A DNA stretch of 64,000 nt from Rhodeus uyekii (taxonomy: Eukaryota > Chordata > Actinopteri > Cypriniformes > Acheilognathidae): assembly GCA_037043235.1 (NCBI GenBank), contig JAWRVZ010000488.1, positions 62,001 to 126,000 of the forward strand, read 5' to 3'. The position numbers and the translations under genes were made by a program. Of this stretch, positions 1 to 11,746 are shown one piece after another (position 1 is the stretch's first letter; every line of letters starts with the position of its first letter). Below the pieces are notes generated by a model. It saw nothing but the letters and a program-made list of their open reading frames with translations. It did no database searches and had not been told where the DNA came from.

Positions 1-502
1 TCTTTTTTTTATTATGAGACACACACACACACACATATATATATATAATTTATACAGAGCATTACTGGAAACATTGTAAAAAAAAAAATACAATGTTCAT
101 CCTGCATATGCGCCTGTGAAAGAGTCCATAAGACAGTTTAAGGCGGTAGACAATTAAGGTCACAGTAAATTTGGACACTAAAAACTAACTTGGAAAAATA
201 CCAGAGGAAAGGTGCTCAGGGTCCCTTATCACCTGTGTGGACATGCTGTAGACCTGCTGCTGGAGGACTACGGATGTGGACAGAGCAATAAAGATGTCCA
301 AGAGAGTGCTACAGGGAGACAGGAAGGATAACAGATCGTCCTCAGTGCCAAACCACGTGTAACCATATTTCCTCCCAGACATGTTCGTGAACTTGCAAGA
401 AGCTTTGTGGAAGAGTGAAGTAACATCTCAGAGGAACTGGCAAATCTGCTGTAGTCCATGTGGATAGAGGATGGGGGCGGGGATCTAGACCAGGAGTAGT
501 CT

Positions 503-648
503 CTCCTAGAGAGCCAGTGTCCTACAGAGTTTATCTCAAACCCTGAATAAAAATTAGCCTCAGTAATCCTGGAAAAAAAAAAGATTAGATGGTTCAGGTG
601 TGTTTGATTAGGTTTGGAGCTGAACTCTGCAGGATAGCAACTCTCTAG
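503..648. mobile_element. Foldback MITE (palindromic, about 145 bp)
   Basis: The left arm, beginning TCTCCTAGAGAGCCAGTGTC, is the imperfect reverse complement of the right arm ending near 648 (GCAACTCTCTAGGA). The arms are about 40 bp, with a short A-rich loop near 571-581. The arm wording (GGAGCTGAACTCTGCAGGA type) resembles non-autonomous foldback elements that are common in fish. There is no coding capacity. The boundaries are approximate because no clear target duplication was found. Confidence 0.6.
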
Positions 649-2138
649 GACTGCCATTGCCTACCTCTGATCTAGACAAAGACATTACTGATCATTTAAA
701 AGGAAAATATCACTGGGTTGATTGGTGGAGTTCATCATGTGTCGATGACAGACCTGAGGTGCGTGGGTGGGATCAGGCTCATTAATTTGCTCGATGAGAG
801 AGGGAGGAGGCAGGAGGTGGGCCAGTCGAGATCCAGCTCTGGGTGGGTCCAAATGAGGGAAGAAGTATCTGTTGGAATAGAATGGGGGCAAAGCGCAACA
901 GAAACAAGAAACGCCCACAACACAGACACACAAGCACAATAAAGAGATGTAAAAATGACATTGAGTAAAAACAAAAGTGAATAATGATGAACGAAGAGGG
1001 AACAAGTATGCATCACACAAGACAGAATTCTCAAGTGGAGAGGTAAAAAAAAAAAAGTTAGTTTCAATGGAATGAAATTTTATCAAAAGCATCTGAGACA
1101 AGATTTTGATTACTACAAAATATCATTTTAGTTCATGATTCAATTTGTAAAATCCACAGTTTATAGACATGCTTTAACAATAGTAGCCTACGGGGCAAGA
1201 CAAAATAGAACCAGAAACATTTTTTCCAAATGAGGTGAAAAGAAAAAGGTGAGAAGACAAAATTAATCAAAATAAAATTTACTTTAGCCTTTATTAAGTT
1301 GCCTCTTAGTATATTATCACCTAGTTTGGGAATAAATGTTAGCTTTCAGTTGCAGCTAAACTAGAATATAAAAGGAAAAAATGTTCAGTAACTTTAAACA
1401 GAAAACCTGCAGTCAACACTGTGATCTGTGTAACAATTAGACCGCTTTAAATGTACAGGGGGTCATGTCATCGGAGCGGGACTGAACCAGGATTTTATTC
1501 ACTGTGACTCCATATGTGACATTTCAGAAAATTTTATCCTAAATGTCTTTTCAGACCAACTTGTTCCTCCTAGAATGTCTCTTTGAATGAGGACCACACA
1601 GAGAAGTTTTAATTAAATAAATCAGAACAAACTGTATTCTACAAACGTAAAAATAACAAAATTCATTAGAACTGCTTTAATTTTTTCTTTTTGAATTCCC
1701 AATAAAAGTGGCAGAATGTCACGATGGGGAACTAGCATCTCAAGATGGATATTGCCAATATATAGCTTTAACGATCATATTCCAGCTTTTTATTTATTCA
1801 TGCACAATATATGGAATACATTATATATGGAATATATGACAAAACCTTTTTATTAACGGAAATAATATTTATTAGCAAATAATCATTGAATTGTAGGCTT
1901 TAGCACAACAACAAAAAATTGCATCCTAGAATCCTTACTTAAATACTAAATGTAATGGTGTCAGTAATTCCAAAGGCATATGGAGACAACAATATTTGAG
2001 CAGAACTGGGCTGAATGATAAAGTGTCTCCCTCTACTGTCCACACCACAGAATACACAGAAACCTTCAAACTAACGGCAAACGTGTAGAGTTCTTTTGAA
2101 AGTCCATTTACTCAAATTCTGTTCCAAGTGCAAGTTAT

Positions 2139-2144
2139 TTTATT
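2139..2144 (-). promoter_or_regulatory. Candidate SEH1L polyadenylation signal
   Basis: TTTATT on the plus strand reads AATAAA on the minus strand, about 530 bp after the SEH1L stop codon. It is the best-placed candidate but is not unique in this AT-rich sequence. A transcript end would be needed to confirm it. Confidence 0.3.
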
Positions 2145-2671
2145 TAATTTTTTTTTTAATTAGGGTTTTACTATGCTTCCTTTTGAGCGTCACAGAAGAA
2201 ACTCAGTAGTAAAAGTTCTAGAACATGAAGGCAAATAAACAATTATCGAATTTTGAGTTCAGTTATTTAAAAGCAACTATAACAGTTTTGGGATATTGTT
2301 AATATAAATGGGTGCATACAATTATGCTCTGAAACTTCAAAATGACCTAAATTTAAGTATTAAAATAAATAATACAGCATCACATCACAACAATTAATAA
2401 GAATGTCAATACTGATGGAATCATGTTTAGTGTCATTTGTTCAACACCAAAAAAAACGCTCAATGTCAGATAAGTCCCACTGAACAGAACACACAAGCAC
2501 AGTTCATTTACAGCCACACAACAGTTCGAGCCGTCAGCACACACTTCTGTCAGATTAGTAGCTAGAAGAGTGTACAGGCGTCACACCGTGCAGAGGAGGG
2601 GGTCAATAAGGTCTCGGTCCAATCCTGTGCATATGTGCATGCAGCAAGCAGCCAATCAGAATGTTATCCCG

Positions 2672-5600
2672 TTAGCCTGGCATTAGCTGAGCTTTTTTTC
2701 TGTTAAAAATAAGATATTTAATTATGTATAAACCATAAACTTGAATAAATGCTAATGCAATCAAAATGCATATATATAAAATATATAAAGCTAAAATAAC
2801 TAGTCGAGGGTCAAACTGCTCATCTCGACATCACAGGGCCAGCCCATACCTGCCAGCAGAAGCCGCCCCAACAACCATCTGAGCAGCTCCAGGGACGCCC
2901 ACAGTGCTCAGAGCAGCAGTGTGTCCAGAGGAGCCGTTCACTGGGCTCCCATCTCCTCTAAGGATCCCTGTGCACTTCCAGTTGTCCATATAATTAGCTG
3001 CAGACAAGATGAACCATAATTCACATTATAATTACGATATAATTAGTCCATATAATTTCCACACGCTTGAGCAGCCTTATTCTCAACAGGATCAATTCTA
3101 AGCAGTTTTAGAGGTTAAAGTGTAAAGAGGCTAAAGTGTAAAGAGGCTGGGTTTAAGCAGTCTGGATTGAGTTATGATATTCAAAGTACCCTTTTTTATT
3201 TTTTATATATGCATGGACAAATCATTCACAAAAAGATACAACACTGAACATGTATTTGCGCGGTCTTTCCTGCTGACCCTCTGATCGTTCGACACCTCTG
3301 GCTGAGTCGGTCTCCACCCTCTCTGCTGGTAGTGTTGCTGTTTGCGTACGGCGTCGTTGCTCCCCGGGCTGGAGTTGTGGATGTGTATTTCGTCGCACTG
3401 CTCAGCTATTTTGCTTTTTTTGTGACAATGCGTCGGATAATGCTGGACAAAAAGTTTGTTTTTCTTTTTCTCGTTGTTAGTGGCATCTACAGCATGTCAT
3501 TAACATACTCTACTTCTGTTTTGCGGACCATTAACTGCCATCCGCGTCTTGACTCTGGGATCTATGAACTTTGTCGCTCGCTGGGGATTCTTCGCCGACC
3601 ACGCTACGTCCACCGCTCTGCCAGGCACTTGCGCAATGAACATCGCACTACTGCGCACTGCATTCCCTCGATCTGGACCAGTAGATCGGTCGTTCATAGG
3701 ACTTCGTGTCGTTCAAGAGATACAGCTTTACTAAGGTCCCTTGCCAGGGAAAATTGTCACCATCATGAGGTTAAATCTGGTGTATGTTTATCTCAGAATG
3801 TTTCACTACTAAATTGCCGTTCATTGACTGAAAAAGCTTCCCTACTCAATGATATAATCACTGATGCTGAACTGGACATGTTGCTTCTCACAGAAACCTG
3901 GCAGTCACCAAATGACTACTTTCACCTGAACATTCTTACTCCATCTGGTTATAAGTATTTGTCTAAGCCACGTCTCTGTGGTAGGGGTGGTGGCCTGGCA
4001 GTGGTATATCGTGATACTATGAAAATTATCATGACTGAATTTCATGATGCTAAATCTTTTGAATACATGGCTTTTAAAGTGCTTGCTCGTACAACTCTGT
4101 TGGTCATATTAATATATCGTCCTCCTAAGTCTCTGTCAAATTTCTTCTCTGAGCTCAATGAGCTACTCACTCTGGCCTTTGCTGTATCCTCCCATGTTAT
4201 GCTGCTTGGTGATTTTAATATCCATTTTGACACTGTCTGTTCTAATACCAGTGACCTTACATTAACTTTGGATAATTTCAGTCTCAGACAACATGTTGAT
4301 TTTCCTACTCACAGCCGTGGTCACATGCTTGATCTTGTCTGCACGTCAGGAATTAATAACGTCTCTGTCTCTGGAACACAAACTGGTATTTCTGATCATA
4401 AACGTATTACTGTTAGATTTGACTTTCCTCTTCCTGAACCTCATCTCAAAACTACTATTAATTATCGCAATGTTAAATCTGTCGATCCACTGTCATTCTC
4501 AGACTCTATTAATGCATCTTCTCTGTCTTCTTACTCTGATTTATCTTGTCCTTCTGCTGTTCTTTCAACTTACAACTCTGCTATTTCTGAAGCCTTAGAT
4601 AATCATGCTCCTATGTTAACTAAGCTGGTACCTACTTCTCATACATCACCCTGGTATACAACTGAGCTCCGACTCCTTAAACAAACTGGCAGACGCCTTG
4701 AGCGCCGATATAGGAAAAGTGGCCTGGAGGTGCATTACCAAGATTTCTGTGCCCACCAGTTAAATTACAAATTAGCTCTCAATAACACACGTACAGAATA
4801 CTACGCCTCCATGATCAACACTGCTAAAAGTCGACCAAAGACATTATTTTCAACTGTTAACAAACTTCTTAACCCATCATCGCATCTCATCACTGGCTCA
4901 TTTGACCTCTGCAACTCATTTCTCCACTTCTTTGTAAATAAGACAAAATCCATCTATGAAACATTCTCACCTAATTCATCGGAAGTCTTCTCTAACTGGT
5001 CCTCATCACAGCCCATTAAACACACTCTCTCTAGCTTTACACCCACCAATATGACAGCTGTTAGAAACTTAATTGCTCATACCAGCTCATCCACTTCTCG
5101 GTTGGATCCAGCACCTACTTCACTTCTCAAAAACTGCCTATCTTCTATCTCCTCTCCTATTGCTCATCTAATCAATTGTTCTTTTTCTTCTGGTTCTGTC
5201 CCACTATCACTAAAAACAGCTGCTGTCATACCAATTTTAAAGAAACCTGGGCTGGATTCTTCAGTCATGAATAATTTCAGACCCATTTCTAATCTTCCTT
5301 TTGTTGCGAAGCTGCTTGAAAAAGTTGTTGCCTCTCAACTACAAGCTCATCTCTCTGTAAACAACCTACCTGATCCCTTTCAATCTGGCTTTCGGTCGGG
5401 CCACAGCACTGAAACAGCGTTGGTAAAAATTACTAATGACTTGCTTTTGTCTGCTGATTCTGGTTGTCTTACCATCCTTATCATGCTCGACTTAACTGCT
5501 GCATTTGATACTATATCCCATCATATACTCATCTCTCGTCTATCTGCTATCGGCATCACGGGTAATGCGTTATCCTGGTTCATATCGTATCTCACCGATA

Positions 5601-8600
5601 GACAATTCTTCGTTATTATTCAGAACTTCAAATCTTCTCCATGTTCTCTCTCTCAGGGTGTTCCTCAAGGATCTGTTCTTGGACCGCTTCTGTTTAACAT
5701 TTATCTGCTACCATTAGGTCACATTATCCGTAGTCATGGTCTAAGCTATCATTGTTATGCTGATGACTTGCAAATCTACATTTCAGCCCGCTCCGTCTCC
5801 ACTCTCCCCCTGGACTCATTAAATACCTGTATTACTGATATTAAAACCTGGCTACATAGAAACTTCCTGAAATTCAATAACAATAAAACTGAGGTCACTG
5901 TATTCGGTCCACCATCCTTTCTGAAAAAGTCTGAACTGAGTATACTTATTGATGGGTCCTCATTAATTCCATCTCACTCTGTTAAAAATCTGGGTGTAAC
6001 ATTTGACTCTGCTCTTACATTTCAAGCTCATATTGGTTCAGTTACCAAGACTGCATTTTACCACCTTCGTAACATCGCCCGACTCCGACCAGCTCTCAGC
6101 ACTAAAGACACCGAAACTCTAATCAATGCCTTAATAACCTCACGTCTTGACTACTGTAATTCACTGCTTATTGGGCTTCCCGCCAAAACTATCACTAGAC
6201 TACAATATGTACAAAACTCTGCTGCCAGAGTCATCCATCAAGTCAAAAAATCGGACCACATTACCCCTTTGCTCTATAACCTTCACTGGCTACCTGTCTC
6301 TGTCCGCATTCAGTACAAAATTCTTCTGTTAACTTTTAAATGTCTGCATGGACTTGCTCCTCATTATTTATCTGAACTTCTGCACTGTTATTCTCCTCCA
6401 CGTACTCTCCGGTCATCTGACTCTAGACTACTCGCTATACCTCGTTTCCGTCTTTCTACTATGGGTGGCAGATCATTCAGTGCTGTGGCCCCGAAACTCT
6501 GGAATTCCCTCCCTCTTTCTCTGCGTGACACTGCTACTATTTCCTCCTTCAAGTCTCAATTAAAAACATATCTTTTCTCACAGTACTTCCAAACTTTATC
6601 TGCTTAGAATTCTTTTTTTTTTTTTTTTTTTTTTTTCCCTTCTGTATATTTGTATTTATATGTCCTACATTGTTTGAGTATGTCTATTTTGTGTATGTAT
6701 ATTTTGTGTACAGCGACCTTGAGCATGGGAAAGGCGCTATATAAATAAAACTTATTATTATTATTATTATTATTATTATTTAGAAAATAGAGGTGAATTT
6801 TCATTTACATTTTATGCTGACTTTAAAATAGAGCTACACAATTAATTGTCCAAAAAAACATTTGCCTATCTATTAAACCATTGAAAGTCTTTACGAGTCA
6901 TTGAATCATTCATTCAAACCTATTTTTAAAAATAATTTACATTTAATTAAAATATTTTAAATAGACTGCAGCAATAAAGATTTTATCGGAACTTCTAGTA
7001 AATAAAATGTTATTTTGTTGAGCTGTTCATTCAGAATCGTCATTTCTATTTTGAAAAAGAAAAACAAAAAAAGTGATTTGCAATTAGCTAGAATCACGCA
7101 GCTCTACATTAAAGTTAGTACATTTTGATGAAAGCTAAAACCTATTTGCAACATTATATTATAATTTTCACAATAAATGAAAAGTAATTGGCATTTAAAA
7201 TAATAATAATAAAAAAAACATTAAAAGAGTTGGACTGTAAAGAAAACAATGAATAGGCAATGAATAAGAGCTATTGCAAAATGTTTTACAAAAGATTAAT
7301 TCAGCAAAAAGTGCATGGAGATGACTGCTAACCTTTCCAGAGTCGCACACAGCCATCATCTCCAGAGGAGGCCAGGAGAGTGCTGGTGATGTTCCAGCTC
7401 ACACGCCACACCTGAGAGTTATGACTGTCAAACTGAGCCATCACCTGCACCTCAAACTTTGTGGGACCAGTGCTATTAGCACTCTCTCTCCTGTCAGATA
7501 ACACAACATGAATAAACTAGTTGAAGCTAAATCACGCTAACAACATAATAGTTTATGCTTAATAATGCTAGCAAAATGGTTGTTAATGCTAAATCACGCT
7601 AGCGACCAGGTAGTTAGTTAAATCATGCTAACAATAAGCACATTTCTTTTAAATCATGCTAACGACATGCTAGTTCATGCTAAACAATGCTAACAACATG
7701 CTAATTCATACTAGCAAAATGCTTATTCATGGTAATTCATGCTAGCGACATGTTAATTCATGTTAGCAATATGTGAGCAACATGCTAATTCATGTAAGAA
7801 ATAAAATGCCAAATCATGCTAGCGTCCTGCTCAATCATGTCAGTGACATGCTAATACTAATGTTAAATTGTGCTAGTGTCATGGTAATTAATGCTACCAC
7901 CATGTTAGAACATGCTCATTTAGTTCATTAAAGTTAATGCAGGCTGCTCAGGCTCATTAAATAATACAGTTACAACATTAGATTTTAATAAGTACTTTCG
8001 AAATACTTTCATTAGCAGTTTGTTAACTAATCTTAACTTTAATGAAGTCTTAATGTAAAGAGTGATGAACAATACAAAAAAATATATAAAAATTCTCAAA
8101 CAATATCTGGCATGTTATAGTTCAGATAAAAACGTAAAGAATTTTAAGTTTAAAAATAAATTACCTATTAAGCCCAAGTATTTAAGTATTAGGTGCCATG
8201 ATGAAATACATTATAAATACAAAAATCAGATTTGCTGGTTAAAAGATTTAAAAATTGTTCACACAGCACCGGTGCTTTATTTACTGGGTTATCGAGGTAA
8301 CGGCTGAATCTTTGCAGTTCCATCAGCTGTCAGAGAGTGAATGTCCATTTTCATTCAGCACATGTCCTTCACTCTTTGAATTCAGTGGTGTTGAGCATTT
8401 TAACTGACTGACAGGAAAAGTGTTCTTAAAATGCCTAAAAAAAGTATGTAAAAATTGAAATTAAAATGATTCTGTATTTTTAAGTGCCCTCAATAACCAT
8501 ACTGAGCATGTTCATTATCATGATATATCATATTACCACACACAGTCGCATGTCTACCAGATGCAACAGTCAAATTACAAAACTAATATATATATATATT

Positions 8601-11600
8601 GTTTTCTTGCATTTCTTTATTTTTTACAATAACCCATTAAACTTTTATTTTGGCAGTTTTGTTTGGTACAGTAAAGCCGTGGTCAAAAGTTGAGAATGAC
8701 AAATTTATTTATTTTTTATTAACTCTCCTGCTTCAGTTTTTATGATGGCAATTTGCATATACTTCAGAATGTTATGAAGAGAGATGAATTGCAATTAATT
8801 GCAAAGTCCCTATTTGTCATAAAAATGAACTTAATCGCAAAAAAACATTTCCACTCCATTTGAGCCCTGCCACAAAACTACAGCTGACATGTCAGTGATT
8901 CTCTTGACAAGAAAAATAGAATAACAGACTAGAAGCTTTAAAAGTAAGGTGCTACTTGAAATCCTTGTTCTTCCTCTTAACCATAGTTAACTGCAAGGAA
9001 ACACATGCAGTCATCATTGCTTTGCACAAAAAGGTATTTACATACAAGGACATTGCTACTAGTAAGATTGCACCTAAATCAACCATTTATTAGATCATTA
9101 AGAACATCAATGGAAGAGGATCAGTTGTTGTGAAGAGGACTTCAGTGTGCCCAGGAAAGTCTAGCAAACGCTACTGATTCAGCTGTGGGATCAGGACACC
9201 ACCAGTGCAGAGCTTGGTCAGCAATGGCAGCAGGTAGGTGTGAGTGCATCTATACGAACGATGAGGCAAAGACTTTTGGAGGGTACCCAACCTTACTTTT
9301 CAGCTAAGGGAGTGGGCTCACTCATCATTTTGCATAAGAATGGTATAGAAGCAATCTCTGAGAACAACTTCTCCCAAATATCCAAGAACAGTTTGGTGAT
9401 GAACAATGCATTTTCCATCATGATGGAGCATCTTGACAAAGCAAAAGTGATAACTAAGTGGATCGAGGAACAAAACATTGAAATTTGGGTCCATGACCAA
9501 ACTCCCCAGACCTTAATCCTATTGAGAACTTGTGGTCAATCTTGTGGTCAATCCTCAAGAACAAACAAAACAAAACCCAACAAATTCTGACAAACTCCAA
9601 GCACTGACAATGCAAGAATGGGTTGCCTTCAGGATGAGGCCCAGAAGTTGATTGACAGCATGCCAGTGTGAATTGTAGAGGTATTGAACACTGCAAATAT
9701 TGACTCTTTGCATAAACTTCATGTAATTGTCCATAAAATCCTTTGAAAAGTTTATAATACCCATAGACCATAGTAACATCTGACAAAAAGATCTAAAAAC
9801 GCTGAAGCAGTAAATATTATTAAATATATAATATTTAAAATATATTTGTGTCATTCTCAAAACGTTTGGATCATGAGCAGTGGCGGACCAAGCAAATACG
9901 GGGCCCTAGGCAAATTTTGAAAAGGGGCCCCTCCCCTCCCGAAAAATGAAAGTAAAAGTCCGATCAAGGCCTGTATGTCTGATAGAAAACGTAGCGGTTT
10001 GTGAGCGCGATGCTCGGTTGTTGACAGGGGAGTGGAAGTGTGCGATGCTCGGTTGTTGACGGGGGGGTGGGCAAACTACATATGCGGCCCGTTGGGCTTT
10101 TTAATCCGGCCCGCCGAACTTGTAGAAGTTATATTATTAATTTAAATTTTATTATAATTAAACCTCCTTCATTTGACTTTTCCCAGTAATGTCAGTGTTT
10201 CCCCAGCAGATGGCACACTACAAAGACAGTGAGCTTTGTTTGAGTGTGATGTTTTGCACTTTGAGTTCTTCAGTAAAAAACGAGCGGACTGAAGAAAAGT
10301 AGACAGTTAGTATGTTTTTCACTGACGTCCGATTAAGGGCTGTATATCTGATATGCCAAGAAACTCTAGCGGTTTTTAAAGAATACAACAACAGCCGTCA
10401 TTTTGCCACAAAACAAATGTACAGACTCAGAACAGAAGATGCTGACGTTATTTGGCTCAGTCCCTGTATGTGACAGACATACATGCATTGAGCTATGTGC
10501 CTTTTCGCTGTGATTGGTGTATGATTCCCCGTGTTTTCAGCTGATCTGTATCTCTCTTACGGAGATTAAACACCGCTATCGAAAGGGAACGTCTCCGGTT
10601 ACTATAGTAACCTATGTTGCCTATGAGTAGGAATCAGGACATGAATATAATCGTCGTGTTCGCGCTTGTCTAGCTGGGTAGAGTTCAGTTATGATTTTGA
10701 ATTTTTTCAAATGGCCGCACTTATGCTATTTAAACTGTCTGTCAGCCAGAACTGCATCGCGCGGTTTTCCCGTAAGATTTCAGAACTGATGGAGTTCGGA
10801 TCTGTCCTGAGAATCGCCACAACAAAACTAACTCCAGACTTTGATGCTCTTGCAAATAAAGGAGATCAACAACACTATTCCCACTGAAACTTAATGGGAA
10901 TTTATCTATTGTGTTATTAAATTAATACATTTGGGAAAAAAAATTATCAATGAACCCTGATGTTTTGGTGCATGTTAAAGGCCAAATCTTTTCATGTAAT
11001 GGTTTTTACATTTAATTTATATTAGTTCACACAAACACACTATCCTTCTATTCTGGCTCGGCCCCTCTGTCAAATTTTAGAGACCAATGTGGCCCGCGAG
11101 ACAAAAAGTTTGCCCACCCCTGAGCTAAACACATAATTTAACACAGTGTAGCATTTTACTTTGAAACCTGCAAAACATGTTTATTTAATTAAATTGCAGA
11201 CTTTATGATTTGATAATCATACCAAGCCATACTGCAATTCGATTTTGTCCATATATCACACAGCCCAAGTCAAAAGATCCCATCCTTAAGTTCCTAGAAA
11301 TGACATGGGGCCCTTCATTTAATTTATTTTTTTCCTAATGTTGTTTTAGAGATTATTCAAAATCAAGAACAAAAGTGATAAATCTTTGAAACCATTTATT
11401 TCAGAATTTATTTTTGGGCGAACTATCCCTTTAAGACAGGGGTGTCAAACTCAATTTCACAGGGGGCCAAAATCCAAAAACACTTTAGGTCGCGGGCCGA
11501 AAAGGATAAACATTTATTGAACACACTAAAACTAAACTATTAAAGCTTACCTTTTTTTAACATAAATGTGAATAAAAACAGACAGGAATATCATTCCTGA

Positions 11601-11690
11601 ACAAAACAACTTATACCTTAAATAACTTAAAAATATTTTTTTTAAAAAATGTGTGTGTGTATATATATACATATACATATATATACACAC

Positions 11691-11746
<56 letters not shown>

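Larger units (their letters stand above)
1..2671. other. Region downstream of SEH1L, no recognised gene
   Basis: AT-rich sequence beyond the SEH1L stop codon. It opens with a CA/TA microsatellite (about 17-48) and holds one foldback MITE (about 503-648). Short open frames on the minus strand (185-382 and 685-1101) have no family motif that I recognise and no convincing splice context, so no gene is called. By human synteny the next gene in this direction would be CEP192 on the same strand as SEH1L; I could not find its first exon here. Part of the interval is probably SEH1L 3' UTR. Confidence 0.5.

Noticed and set aside
185..1101. Minus-strand ORFs that could be exons of a gene left of SEH1L
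   Set aside because: No family similarity recognised, no consistent splice sites; part of the region is a foldback MITE.
3332..3427. Upstream extension of the LINE ORF
   Set aside because: The frame is open, but its first codon is GTG; ATG at 3428 is the first standard start.
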